Positions 7,135 through 15,025 of a stretch of DNA of 16,647 nt are shown here, piece after piece. The DNA is from an uncultured Actinomyces sp. (GTDB taxonomy: Bacteria > Actinomycetota > Actinomycetes > Actinomycetales > Actinomycetaceae), in the NCBI GenBank assembly GCA_915063485.1, contig CAJZDJ010000040.1, forward strand, positions 1 through 16,647, read 5' to 3'. Below the pieces are notes generated by a model. The model was not told where the DNA came from. It saw nothing but the letters and a program-made list of their open reading frames with translations, and made no database searches. The first letter of the stretch is position 1; the number at the start of each line of letters is the position of its first letter. The translations under genes were made by a program, and so were the position numbers.

Positions 7135-7139
7135 AGGTA

Positions 7140-7153
7140 AACCTTAGCTGGTT
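7140..7153. promoter_or_regulatory. Possible TetR operator in the tetR-Nudix gap
   Basis: AACC (7140-7143) and GGTT (7150-7153) form a short inverted repeat with a six-base spacer in the 36-base divergent gap. An overlapping GGTAAACC lies at 7136-7143. Position and symmetry fit an autoregulatory TetR site, but the arms are short and could be chance. Confidence 0.25.
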
Positions 7154-7170
7154 AGTGACGTAAGCAGGAA

Positions 7171-7650
7171 GTGTGTCAGATTGTGGAAAACTTGCAGGGT
7201 GGCGCTAAGGCCGCGCAGCTGGTGGTAGGGGCGGTAGTGGTGGATGACTTGCGTCAACCTACGCGGTTTTTAGCGGCCCAGCGCGCCTATCCGGCCCAGC
7301 TGCGGGGTCAGTGGGAGTTTCCGGGTGGCAAGGTGGAGGCGGGGGAGTCTCCACAAGCGGCCTTGGCGCGAGAACTGCGTGAAGAACTTAATATTGTGGC
7401 CAATATCGGGATGGAAGTGATGTCTGATACGCCCCTGTCTGCATGGCCACTAAAACCGGGGCTACAGATGCGGGTGTGGCTAGTGAGCACTGACCGCCCC
7501 GAAATTAGCCCAGGCACTAGTCATATGCAGGTCAAATGGGTTACGCCAGTACAAGCTCTTGACCTAAATTGGCTGGCTCCCGATTTACCTATTGTGCGCC
7601 AAATCATTAAACTAATGGGTGCTGGCCAGGGAAAATGTGTTCAGAGTTAA
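7171..7650 (+). CDS. Nudix hydrolase (MutT-like)
   Basis: Up to 159 residues with a clear Nudix box in about residues 52-74: GGKVEAGE, seven residues, then RELREEL, ending in N-I where the consensus has G-U, a common variant. The start VVGAVVVDD and the QWEFPGGK segment match MutT/CTP-pyrophosphohydrolase-type Nudix enzymes, which hydrolyse nucleoside diphosphate-X bonds such as 8-oxo-dGTP in nucleotide-pool cleaning; the actual substrate is not shown. The start is uncertain. GTG 7171 abuts an AGGAA only one base away, whereas GTG 7183, four codons in, has it about 11-13 bases upstream. It lies 84 bases upstream of the G5-domain wall protein gene on the same strand; there is no obvious terminator between. 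Confidence 0.88.
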   Translation: MCQIVENLQGGAKAAQLVVGAVVVDDLRQPTRFLAAQRAYPAQLRGQWEFPGGKVEAGESPQAALARELREELNIVANIGMEVMSDTPLSAWPLKPGLQMRVWLVSTDRPEISPGTSHMQVKWVTPVQALDLNWLAPDLPIVRQIIKLMGAGQGKCVQS

Positions 7651-7734
7651 GTTGTGAAAGGGCTGATACTTACTGGCCAAAAGGTCACGTTTCTATTACA
7701 GTCGGGTACTAGTTCATAGAGAAAGAGGTTCGAC

Positions 7735-8775
7735 ATGGGACGTCACGCTCAGAAGGCCACCCCGGCCTCAGCAGTTAGTGCTCTCTTTTCCCAGGTAGGC
7801 ACCGGTAACGTGGTGTACCGCGCGGGCGGTGTGGCTATGGCTCTATCCCTGGCCGTTTCCGGTGGTGCATTCGCTGCTGTACAGATGAACAACGGTGTCA
7901 ACACTGACGCCAACAAGGCCGCGCTGACCCACGCAGCACTTGGCCTGGCTGCTCAGCCCACCTCTGCTGCCGAGTCCGTTAACTACAAGCTGGTTGTGGA
8001 CGGCAAGACCATCTCCGCTTCCACCCAGGCTGAAACTTGGGGTCAGGCCCTGTCTGACGCCGGTGTTTCGGTTGACGACAACGACACCGCCTCCGTAGAC
8101 CTGACCGCCGCCCCTGTTGACGGCGCCGTCGTTACCGTTGTCCACGCTAGCGTCACCCAGACCAACGTAGACACCGCCATCAAGGCTGGCACCACCGAGA
8201 AGCCAGACCCGACCCTGGCCAAGGGTGAAAAGAAGGTAGAAACCGAGGGTGTGGACGGTGTTTCCCGCACCGTTTACAACGTGGTTACCCGTGGCGGTAA
8301 GGAAGTTTCCCGCACCGTAGTATCCACCGCCGTAATCAAGCCGGCCACCAACGCTGTGGTGCTGGTGGGCACTAAGGAAGCCGCCGCCGCTACCACCCCG
8401 GCTGCCTCCAACTCTTCCTCCTCCAGCTCCAGCGGTGGCGGTAATGCCACCCTGGCTGCCGCCGGCACCGACGCTGCCAGCGCCCAGGCTATTGCCAAGT
8501 CCATGATGAGCTCCTACGGCTGGGACGACACCCAGTTCAGCTGCTTGGTTAAGCTGTGGAACCGCGAGTCCGGCTGGAACTACCAGGCTTACAACGCTTC
8601 CTCCGGCGCCACCGGTATTCCCCAGGCCCTGCCTGGCTCCAAGATGGCTAGCGCCGGTAGCGACTGGGCCACCAACCCGGCCACCCAGATCAAGTGGGGC
8701 CTGGGCTACATCTCCGAGCGCTACTCCAACCCCTGTGGCGCTTGGGCACACTCTGAGTCGGTGGGCTGGTACTAA
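7735..8775 (+). CDS. Secreted G5-domain lytic transglycosylase (Rpf-like wall protein)
   Basis: A 346-residue protein. Residues 1-48 carry basic residues, then a hydrophobic stretch (about 29-48) as a signal peptide or anchor. A DUF348-like segment (about 83-125), a G5 domain (about 134-215; KVETEGVDGVSRTVYNV) and an Ala/Ser/Gly linker (216-250) follow. The C-terminal domain (255-346) has RESGWNYQAYN with presumed catalytic E278, then SGATGIPQALPGSKMA and CGAWAHS, typical of actinobacterial SLT-like transglycosylases. It should cleave peptidoglycan outside the membrane. It occupies the rpfB position upstream of rsmA, but the catalytic domain is SLT-like rather than classical Rpf, so I give no symbol. 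ATG 7735 has AGAGG six bases upstream. TTACTG (7670) and TATTAC (7694), 18 bases apart, may be its promoter. C-ending codons dominate, suggesting high expression. Confidence 0.9.
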   Translation: MGRHAQKATPASAVSALFSQVGTGNVVYRAGGVAMALSLAVSGGAFAAVQMNNGVNTDANKAALTHAALGLAAQPTSAAESVNYKLVVDGKTISASTQAETWGQALSDAGVSVDDNDTASVDLTAAPVDGAVVTVVHASVTQTNVDTAIKAGTTEKPDPTLAKGEKKVETEGVDGVSRTVYNVVTRGGKEVSRTVVSTAVIKPATNAVVLVGTKEAAAATTPAASNSSSSSSSGGGNATLAAAGTDAASAQAIAKSMMSSYGWDDTQFSCLVKLWNRESGWNYQAYNASSGATGIPQALPGSKMASAGSDWATNPATQIKWGLGYISERYSNPCGAWAHSESVGWY

Positions 8776-8812
8776 ACCACACTCATACAAGCTGGCGTTT
8801 GAGCACGCTACC

Positions 8813-8850
8813 CGTCTCCCCTGCAATCTGTGCTGATTGTGGGGGAGACG
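8813..8850 (+). terminator. Strong terminator hairpin after the G5 wall-protein gene
   Basis: Bases 8813-8828 and 8835-8850 form a continuous 16-bp stem (CGTCTCCCC outermost; two G-U wobbles in the middle) around the six-base loop TGTGCT. It lies 37 bases after the stop codon. The following tail, TGTATTTGG, is only modestly T-rich, but the stem is by far the strongest in the window. It should insulate the wall-protein transcript from rsmA. Confidence 0.75.
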
Positions 8851-8983
8851 TGTATTTGGGGCTTGGTTGGGTTGCGGCGTCGTCGGCAGCCTAAAAATAG
8901 GTAGCTTTCAGCTAGGCTTGAAGGCAATGAAGGCAGTACCAAACCGCGCTATTAATGCGCCCGGAAACTTGTAGGTGACGTGT

Positions 8984-9853
8984 ATGAGTGACGTGGCGGC
9001 AGGCAAGCTACTGACCAGCAGTGATATCCGCGAGCTGTGTACCCAGTTAAACATTCGCCCTACCAAAACCTTGGGCCAAAACTTCGTCAACGATCCGGGC
9101 ACGGTACGCAAAATTGTGCGTAACGCCGGTGTGAAAGCGGGCGAGCAGGTGCTGGAAATTGGCCCCGGCCTGGGCTCGCTCACCCTGGCGCTGCTAGAGG
9201 CTGGGGCGCAGGTGTGCGCCGTCGAGATTGACCCGCCCCTGGCCCAAGCTCTGCCGATCACTGCCCAGGCCCGCTTCCCGGAAGCTAAATTACAAGTTTT
9301 TACTGCCGACGCCCTGACTATTACCGGGCCCGAAAGTATCGACGGCGCCACCCCCACTCGTCTGGTAGCTAATTTGCCGTATAACGTGGCAGTACCGATT
9401 GTGTTGACCGTGCTCGAAAAGCTACCCAGCATCCAGACCGTGCTGGTGATGGTGCAGGCGGAGGTGGCCGACCGCCTGGCGGCTACGCCCGGCAATAAGA
9501 TTTACGGAGTGCCCAGCGCCAAGGTGGCTTGGTATGCCACTGCCCGACGCACCCTAACCATTGGTCGCAACGTGTTTTACCCGGTGCCTAATGTGGACTC
9601 AGCCCTGGTAAAAATTGAGCGCCGCCCCCATCCGGATACTGCGGCTACGCGCGAGCAGGTTTTTGCTGTTATCGACGCCGCCTTTGCTCAGCGTCGCAAG
9701 ACCTTGCGTCAGGCGCTGGCTGGTTTGGCTGGTAGCGCTGGCGCCGCCCAGGAGGCGCTGGAGCGTGCCGGAGTTAGCCCCACGGCTCGCGGTGAGACCC
9801 TAGACATTGACCAGTTTGCTGCCGTGGCCCAGCAGCTAAACGTTGCTAACTAA
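8984..9853 (+). CDS. rsmA: 16S rRNA (adenine1518-N6/adenine1519-N6)-dimethyltransferase RsmA
   Basis: A 289-residue KsgA/RsmA enzyme that dimethylates two adjacent adenines in the 3' terminal hairpin of 16S rRNA with S-adenosylmethionine during 30S maturation. Visible motifs: KTLGQNFVND near residue 28, SAM-binding motif I EIGPGLGSLT (about 59-68), acidic VEID after the next strand, catalytic motif NLPYN (about 129-133), VQAEVADRL, and the FYPVPNVDSA segment. The C-terminal helical domain is complete. I prefer ATG 8984 because AGGTG lies six bases upstream; GTG 8975 would add three residues. It is followed 38 bases later by ispE, the usual actinobacterial order. Loss of this enzyme is known to give kasugamycin resistance in other bacteria. 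Confidence 0.96.
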   Translation: MSDVAAGKLLTSSDIRELCTQLNIRPTKTLGQNFVNDPGTVRKIVRNAGVKAGEQVLEIGPGLGSLTLALLEAGAQVCAVEIDPPLAQALPITAQARFPEAKLQVFTADALTITGPESIDGATPTRLVANLPYNVAVPIVLTVLEKLPSIQTVLVMVQAEVADRLAATPGNKIYGVPSAKVAWYATARRTLTIGRNVFYPVPNVDSALVKIERRPHPDTAATREQVFAVIDAAFAQRRKTLRQALAGLAGSAGAAQEALERAGVSPTARGETLDIDQFAAVAQQLNVAN

Positions 9854-9891
9854 CACCCGGCGCACTACTAACAGCGCTAATGGAGGATTTT

Positions 9892-10953
9892 ATGGACGTC
9901 AATGCTGCTAGCGCCAAGGTGCGCACCTCGGCCGTGAACACCTCGACTGTGAGCGTTAGTGCTCCAGCCGTGAGTGTTAGCGCCCCAGGCAAGGTCAATC
10001 TTTTCCTAGCCCTGGGCGCTGCCCGCCCCGACGGCTACCACCCGCTTAACACCATCTTCGCCCAGATCGGCTTAACTGAAACGGTTACGGTCACTGCGCT
10101 GCAAGCCCCGGTTACGACGGCGTCGCAGCCGGACCCATTAGCCACGACTGTCCCGGCCCAGCCGGACCATGCAGCCTCGGCCCAGCCGGGCTTAGTCCCG
10201 GCGGCCCAAACCTGCATTCCGCGCATTGAGCTGGCCCTGACCCGCCCAGATAGCAATGTGCCCCTAGATAGCACCAACTTGGCCTACCGCGCCGCCCAGG
10301 CGGTGGCCCAGCAAGCCGCACAGCGTGGCCTAGGCACCCCTGACGTGCGCATTTTGCTAGATAAGGCCGTGCCGGTAGCCGGAGGCATGGCTGGTGGCAG
10401 TGCGGACGCGGCTGCCACCCTCAAAGCCTGCAACGAGTTCTGGCAGGTGGGCCTGAGCCTAGAAGAGCTGGCCCAGCTGGGCGCCCAGCTAGGTGCGGAT
10501 GTGCCCTTCGGGCTTTATGGCGGGGTGGCTCTGGGAACCGGACGTGGGGATCTAATTGAGCCCCTTAAGGCCGCCCCTGGCCTCTACCACTGGACTTTTG
10601 CATTGCAGCATAAGGGTTTATCGACGGCGGCCGTATTTAAACACTTCGACGCCACCGTGCAGGCCCCGCCGGAGGCTGACATGCCGCCGGAGCAGCTACT
10701 GGCCGCCCTAGAGGCTGGTGACGTGGCCCAGGTTAGCCGCCATATCCGCAACGATCTACAGGCCACGGCTATTGAGCTGCGCCCAGAGTTAGGTCAACTA
10801 ATTGACCTGGCGGAGAGGGCTGGCGCTCTGGCAGCTATGGTTTCTGGCTCTGGGCCTACTGTGGCCGCCCTTAGTTCCAGTCGCGCGGTGGCAGAGCGGG
10901 TAGCTCTATGCTGGCGCACTAGTCCCTTCTGCGACCAGGTAGTTACCGGCTAA
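9892..10953 (+). CDS. ispE: 4-diphosphocytidyl-2-C-methyl-D-erythritol kinase IspE
   Basis: A 353-residue GHMP kinase of the MEP isoprenoid pathway, phosphorylating the 2-hydroxyl of CDP-ME using ATP in the cytoplasm. Motifs: APGKVNLFL (K34 at the usual catalytic lysine position), GYHPLNTIF, the glycine-rich ATP loop PVAGGMAGGSADAAA (161-175), LGADVPF with catalytic-type D203, and C-terminal SGSGPTVAAL. It is longer than the usual roughly 290-310 residues because of an N-terminal Val/Ser/Ala-rich extension (about 1-29, including a duplicated VSVSAPA unit) and an Ala/Pro/Gln-rich insert at about 69-105. ATG 9892 is chosen because GGAGG lies five bases upstream; ATG 9880 overlaps that ribosome binding site. 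Catalytic residues are intact, so it is probably functional. Confidence 0.94.
   Translation: MDVNAASAKVRTSAVNTSTVSVSAPAVSVSAPGKVNLFLALGAARPDGYHPLNTIFAQIGLTETVTVTALQAPVTTASQPDPLATTVPAQPDHAASAQPGLVPAAQTCIPRIELALTRPDSNVPLDSTNLAYRAAQAVAQQAAQRGLGTPDVRILLDKAVPVAGGMAGGSADAAATLKACNEFWQVGLSLEELAQLGAQLGADVPFGLYGGVALGTGRGDLIEPLKAAPGLYHWTFALQHKGLSTAAVFKHFDATVQAPPEADMPPEQLLAALEAGDVAQVSRHIRNDLQATAIELRPELGQLIDLAERAGALAAMVSGSGPTVAALSSSRAVAERVALCWRTSPFCDQVVTG
9950..9991. repeat. 21-bp duplication in the 5' end of ispE
   Basis: GTGAGCGTTAGTGCTCCAGCC is followed directly by a second copy with four changes, giving the peptide VSVSAPA then VSVSAPG. The second copy runs into the conserved PGK motif of the kinase. 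This suggests the N-terminal extension grew by in-frame duplication. Confidence 0.7.
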
Positions 10954-10962
10954 GTGCCAGCC

Positions 10963-11019
10963 CCTAACAGCGCCCTCTAACAGTGTGCTGGCGGCACCCC
11001 CTAACGGTGCGCTGACGGC
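10963..11019. repeat. Degenerate CTAACRG direct repeats between ispE and the ABC-F gene
   Basis: Three related units start at 10963 (CCTAACAGCGC), 10976 (TCTAACAGTGTGCTGGCGGC) and 11000 (CCTAACGGTGCGCTGACGGC). The last two match at 16 of 20 positions. A similar CTAACAGCGC also lies just before ispE at about 9868-9877. The 191-base gap holds no gene. A TAGAAT hexamer at 11104-11109 could be a -10 element for the ABC-F gene, without a recognisable -35. Confidence 0.5.
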
Positions 11020-11144
11020 GCTGGGCGAGCGCGTCTGGGGGCAGCGTCGTCGTAGTTACCAGCGCCCGCAAGCCCCGCCGCCCGCGCCCCAGCGCTCACG
11101 CGGTAGAATGCGGGGGCTGGTTTTATCTGCAGAATGAGGATTTA

Positions 11145-13025
11145 ATGGCTCACCTACTAGGGGTCGAGAACCTGCGCATTGTCGTAGGCAGTCGCACACT
11201 ACTAGACGCTGTCACGGTAGGCATTGAAGACGGCACCCGAGTGGGCGTACTGGGCCCCAACGGCGCTGGTAAATCCACTTTCCTGCAGGCCCTATCAGGG
11301 CAGCGTGAAATCGACGGCGGACGCATCACCCGCGCCGCCGACACGCGCGTAGCCATCCTCAACCAAAGCGACAACTTCACCCCCGGTATCAGCGTGCGCC
11401 AGGCAGTGCACGGGGACGTGCCCGAGCACGTGTGGGCCTCTAACCCTGCCGTGCGTGACATTCACGCCGGCCTGCTGGCAGACGTGGACCTGGCAGCCGA
11501 CGTCGACACCCTCTCAGGTGGTCAGCGCCGCCGCGTTGCCCTAGCCCACGTGCTCACCCAAGACGCCCAGGTGGTGGTGCTGGATGAGCCCACCAACCAC
11601 CTCGATGTTGAAGGCGTGGACTGGCTGGCGCGCCACCTGCAAAAACGCTTCGACTCAGCGCGCGGCGACGGCGCCCTGGTAGTGGTCACCCACGACCGCT
11701 GGTTCCTAGACGCCATCTGCAACCGAGTGTGGGAAGTAGTGCCCGGCGTCGACCCTGGCAACGGACGCCCCCAAATCCCCGGCCGCATTGAGCTTTACGA
11801 CGGCGGCTATGCGGCCTACATTTTGGCGCGCGCCGAGCGGACCCGCCAGGCTGAGGTGGCTGCCGCCAAACGCGAAAACCTACTGCGTAAAGAACTGGCC
11901 TGGCTGCGACGCGGCGCCCCAGCGCGCACCTCCAAGCCACGTTTCCGTATCGACGCCGCCGAAGCGTTAATCGCCGACGTGCCCCCGCCGCGTGACAGCG
12001 TGGAAATCACCCGCATGGCCACCGCCCGCCTAGGCAAGCGCGTTATTGACCTGGAAAACGTCAGCGTCAGCTACCCGGCCCCCGGCGGCGGCGAAAACCA
12101 GGTGCTGCGTGAGGTAACTTGGCGCCTTGCCCCCGGCGAGCGGGTAGGCATTGTGGGTGTAAACGGCGCCGGTAAAACCACCCTGCTGCGCCTGTTGCAA
12201 GGCACCCAAAAACCCACCAGTGGGCGGGTGCGTACCGGCCAGACCGTGGACGTAGTAACCCTGTCGCAAACCACCCATGAGCTAGATCAGATCAGCGAGC
12301 TGCGGGTGGTTGAGGCAGTGGCTGCAGTGGCTGAACACGTCACCGTGGGCGGCAAAGATTTAAGTGCCAGCCAGTTAGTTGAGCGCCTGGGCTTTACCCG
12401 CCAACGCGCCTGGACCCGGGTGGGGGAGATCAGCGGTGGTGAACGCCGTCGCCTGCAACTGCTGCGACTGCTGATGGCTCAGCCCAATGTGCTGCTGCTA
12501 GACGAGCCCACCAACGATCTAGACACTGACACCCTGGCTGCCATTGAAGATATTCTCGACACCTTCCCGGGCACGCTAGTGGTGGTCTCCCACGACCGCT
12601 ACCTGCTTGAACGCGTCACCGACCACCAGTTGGCTTTGCTGGGCGACGGGCGGCTACAAGATCTTCCCGGTGGGGTAGAGCAGTATTTGGAGCTGCGTCG
12701 CCAGCAACTGGCTGCCTCATCTGGGGGTGCAGGGGCGACGTCGGCAACTGCGGAGGCTAAAAACGCCCCGTCCCAGGGTCAGCAGGGCGCCTTAAGCGGG
12801 GCTCAGCGCCACGCGGCTGCTAAGAACCTGGCTCGGCTGGAGCGCCAACTGGATAAGGTCAGTGCCCAGATCGCCAAGCTACACGCGGATATGGAAGTAG
12901 CTTCGGCTGATCCTGGGCGCGTCAATGACCTAATTGAGCTGGGTAAACAGCTCAGCCAGGCGCAGGAGCGGCAGGCGGATATTGAGCTGGAATGGCTTGA
13001 AGCTGCAGGCGAACTTGAGCAGTAG
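11145..13025 (+). CDS. ABC-F ATPase (Uup/EttA-like)
   Basis: A 626-residue protein with two ABC ATPase cassettes and no membrane segments, the ABC-F layout of ribosome-acting translation factors. Cassette 1: Walker A GPNGAGKST (37-45), signature LSGGQ (123-127), Walker B ending LDEPTNHLD (146-154). Cassette 2: GVNGAGKTT (338-346), signature ISGGE (429-433), LDEPTNDLD (452-460). The linker between them has the basic GAPARTSKPRFRI segment typical of the P-site tRNA interaction motif region. Residues 550-626 are a C-terminal coiled coil as in Uup. It probably acts on stalled or assembling ribosomes; drug resistance cannot be excluded. ATG 11145 has GAGGA five bases upstream. Its place after ispE is conserved in actinobacteria, which favours a housekeeping role. 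Confidence 0.93.
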   Translation: MAHLLGVENLRIVVGSRTLLDAVTVGIEDGTRVGVLGPNGAGKSTFLQALSGQREIDGGRITRAADTRVAILNQSDNFTPGISVRQAVHGDVPEHVWASNPAVRDIHAGLLADVDLAADVDTLSGGQRRRVALAHVLTQDAQVVVLDEPTNHLDVEGVDWLARHLQKRFDSARGDGALVVVTHDRWFLDAICNRVWEVVPGVDPGNGRPQIPGRIELYDGGYAAYILARAERTRQAEVAAAKRENLLRKELAWLRRGAPARTSKPRFRIDAAEALIADVPPPRDSVEITRMATARLGKRVIDLENVSVSYPAPGGGENQVLREVTWRLAPGERVGIVGVNGAGKTTLLRLLQGTQKPTSGRVRTGQTVDVVTLSQTTHELDQISELRVVEAVAAVAEHVTVGGKDLSASQLVERLGFTRQRAWTRVGEISGGERRRLQLLRLLMAQPNVLLLDEPTNDLDTDTLAAIEDILDTFPGTLVVVSHDRYLLERVTDHQLALLGDGRLQDLPGGVEQYLELRRQQLAASSGGAGATSATAEAKNAPSQGQQGALSGAQRHAAAKNLARLERQLDKVSAQIAKLHADMEVASADPGRVNDLIELGKQLSQAQERQADIELEWLEAAGELEQ

Positions 13026-13087
13026 TCCCGCTGCTGCGCGGCCTGGGCCGCCCCGGGTGCGGGCGCTCCAAGCTTAACTGCGGCTGT

Positions 13088-14353
13088 TTAGGCTGCGTGC
13101 TTACCGCCGCCACTACGACGACGCGGCCGAGTGGGGCGTGAGGGCGGGCCCTGCTGCACCCGGCGCCCCCGCGGGCGCTTGCGACGTCGGGGCAAGCTGG
13201 GCATACGCACCTGCGCCAGTAACTGCAGCAGCTTTTCCTTGGGAACCAGGTGACGTAGGTCGATGCCCTTACCAGGTAAGCCAATTGACCACGGCGCCAA
13301 GTATTTAAGCGCAATACAAACCGCGAAACAGGCCGCCGTAATAATCCATGCAAAACCCACCGACAGGGAATTATCCAAAACAAACTGGGGGATAGGCCCC
13401 ATAGCCGTAATGAGTTCTTCCATACCCAGAGAATTAATTACAATCTGCACAGCCAGCACGATGAATTTGTGAGTACACAAAATACCCAGAGTCATTTTCC
13501 CAATGCGGGTCAAATCATCTATATTCCAGGCGCGCGAAATCATGCAAATACCGGCAATACCCACCAGTGCAGCCGCCACAAAGTTAGCGTAGTTGCCGTA
13601 GGTGCGGGCCACATAGTCCACCGTGGTGGTGTTGTAGTGGCTGATGGCAGCCGCAATCGCCAGCAAACCAATGCCGTCCAGGCCCTCAATTAAAGGGTAT
13701 TTAATAGGTAAATGGTTAACGATGGGGCGCATATACATGCCTAGGAAGAAGAACGGCATCAGCACCCCCACTCGCTCAAAACTCCAGGGGTACCAAACCT
13801 CTTGGTGGGAGGCCAAAAACCAGCTGGGCAGCAGGGAAAGAACAGTAATTACAGCTAAAGCTATACGGTTACCCTCAATTAGTTTGGCAGTAGCCCAAGC
13901 TATCAGGTAGGCGACCATAATTGCGGGTAAAAACCACAGTGGCTTATTCCAGTCCATGTGGTGCGCCGAGGGGGTGGCCCACATGATGTCTTTAAGCATG
14001 GTGGTAAAACTTGCGGGATTTTTACGACCCAATGAACCAGCTGCCACTGAACCCAGCACTGCGAAAATACATACAGAGATAAAAGCCCACAGCACGTAGG
14101 GGAGCATGATGGCGCGGGCGCGGGTGTAAAGGAAGCGGGGAAAGGACCGTTTTCCAGGGTTGAAAACCAGTCCAGAAAGGAAGAAGAAGGCGGGAACGTG
14201 GAAGGCGTAAAGCAGGTCGAACAGCGCGGGGTGCTGATTCCAGGGGAGATAGAAGTGGCCGGCCACAATGGCCAACATGCACCATCCGCGAGAGACATCG
14301 ATCCAGGCAATACGCCCGGTGCCGCGCCTAGCTAGGGCGGCAGGTGGGGTCAT
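13088..14353 (-). CDS. Acyltransferase-3 family membrane protein
   Basis: A 421-residue polytopic membrane protein of the acyltransferase-3 superfamily. The N-terminus RIAWIDVSRGWCMLAIVAGH has the conserved Arg and the GH whose histidine is catalytic in the family; HVPAFFFLSGLVF is the next conserved helix. About ten hydrophobic segments follow. The resemblance is closest to sugar O-acetylases of the NolL/fucose acetylase type, so it probably O-acetylates a wall glycan, teichoic-acid-like polymer or glycolipid. After the last helix, residues about 365-421 are a cytoplasmic tail with many Arg/Lys (PRRRKRPRGRR and RPRRRSGGGKH), unusual for the family. ATG 14353 overlaps the TetR stop (ATGA) and has AAGGAG seven bases upstream, so the pair is co-transcribed and probably translationally coupled. 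Confidence 0.88.
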   Translation of the reverse strand: MTPPAALARRGTGRIAWIDVSRGWCMLAIVAGHFYLPWNQHPALFDLLYAFHVPAFFFLSGLVFNPGKRSFPRFLYTRARAIMLPYVLWAFISVCIFAVLGSVAAGSLGRKNPASFTTMLKDIMWATPSAHHMDWNKPLWFLPAIMVAYLIAWATAKLIEGNRIALAVITVLSLLPSWFLASHQEVWYPWSFERVGVLMPFFFLGMYMRPIVNHLPIKYPLIEGLDGIGLLAIAAAISHYNTTTVDYVARTYGNYANFVAAALVGIAGICMISRAWNIDDLTRIGKMTLGILCTHKFIVLAVQIVINSLGMEELITAMGPIPQFVLDNSLSVGFAWIITAACFAVCIALKYLAPWSIGLPGKGIDLRHLVPKEKLLQLLAQVRMPSLPRRRKRPRGRRVQQGPPSRPTRPRRRSGGGKHAA

Positions 14354-14973
14354 GCAGTGTCTCCTTGGTTACGCAATACAGGGTCAGGTTCCATGCCGCG
14401 AAGGCCGTTCCACGCCAGGTTAACCATGTGCGCAGCAACCTCCTCCTTGGTCATGGTGCGGTCGAGTAGCCACCATTGGGCGGGCATAGCAACAATACCC
14501 ACTAACATTTGAGCGTACAGGGGAGCAAAACGCGCATCAATACCATGTTCTGTAAATTGTCTGGCCAAGATGCCGGATACTTGCACCGCCACATCCGCTA
14601 ACAAAGTGGAGTAGGTTCCCCTTGAGCGGTCATTTTCTGAGGAAATGATACGGAAACCGTCAGTGTTATCTTCGATATATGTCAGTAGTGCCAAAGCGGC
14701 GTGTTCCACCACCGCCGAGGGTGAGGGATCTGACTCTAAGGCGTTAACTATAGTGGAGTAGATCAAAGTCAGTTCCCGGTCAATGATGACCGCGTAAAGC
14801 CCCTCTTTACCCCCGAAATGCTCATACACCACCGGCTTGGAAACCTGGGCGCTAGCAGCTATTTCTTCGATTGAGGTGGCGTCATAACCGCGCTCAGCAA
14901 AAAGCGTGCGGGCGACGTCGATCAGCTGCTCACGTCGTTCCCCCGCACTCATGCGAATCCGTTTTGAAGTCAT
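14350..14973 (-). CDS. TetR family regulator coupled to the acyltransferase gene
   Basis: A TetR regulator of 207 residues. The DNA-binding domain shows ERREQLIDVARTLFAERGYDATS and a helix-turn-helix with IEEIAASAQVSKPVVYEHFGGKEGLY, very close to the TetR_N consensus. The remainder is the helical ligand/dimer region. It overlaps the acyltransferase start by four bases, so it probably controls its own operon. The start is uncertain: ATG 14973 has only a weak GGTGG three bases upstream, GTG 14979 adds two residues and has nothing, so the transcript may be nearly leaderless. A CACA-AAG-TGTG inverted repeat at 14981-14991, just upstream, is a possible self-operator. Confidence 0.9.
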   Translation of the reverse strand: MTSKRIRMSAGERREQLIDVARTLFAERGYDATSIEEIAASAQVSKPVVYEHFGGKEGLYAVIIDRELTLIYSTIVNALESDPSPSAVVEHAALALLTYIEDNTDGFRIISSENDRSRGTYSTLLADVAVQVSGILARQFTEHGIDARFAPLYAQMLVGIVAMPAQWWLLDRTMTKEEVAAHMVNLAWNGLRGMEPDPVLRNQGDTA

Positions 14974-15006
14974 AGCCACCGCACAAAGTGTGTAAGAATA
15001 GATCCC

Positions 15007-15023
15007 GGTACGCCTGCCGTACC
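15007..15023 (+). other. 6-bp hairpin abutting the tRNA 5' end
   Basis: GGTACG (15007-15012) and CGTACC (15018-15023) are perfect complements around the loop CCTGC, ending two bases before the mature tRNA 5' end at 15026. It could be a leader hairpin removed by RNase P, an operator, or chance. Confidence 0.4.
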
Positions 15024-15025
15024 CT

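Noticed and set aside
7651..7734. A c-di-AMP (ydaO-type) riboswitch before the wall protein, as seen before some actinobacterial Rpf genes
   Set aside because: The gap is only 84 bases, too short for that aptamer, and I see no matching conserved core.
7843..8826. A 327-codon minus-strand open frame opposite the G5-domain wall protein
   Set aside because: It translates to Gly/Val/Ala-rich sequence with no domain and no ribosome binding site. It is a shadow of the strongly biased codon use on the plus strand.
11145..13025. Calling the ABC-F protein a dedicated antibiotic-resistance factor
   Set aside because: Its conserved position after ispE and its Uup-like C-terminal coiled coil fit a housekeeping translation factor; sequence alone does not show resistance.
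13038..13051. GCGGC/GCCGC hairpin as a terminator between the convergent ABC-F and acyltransferase genes
   Set aside because: Only 5 bp with no T-run on either strand; in such GC-rich sequence it can occur by chance.
12952..13383. Minus-strand open frame of 143 codons across the ABC-F end and acyltransferase end
   Set aside because: It overlaps two well-supported genes in another frame and has no recognisable domain.
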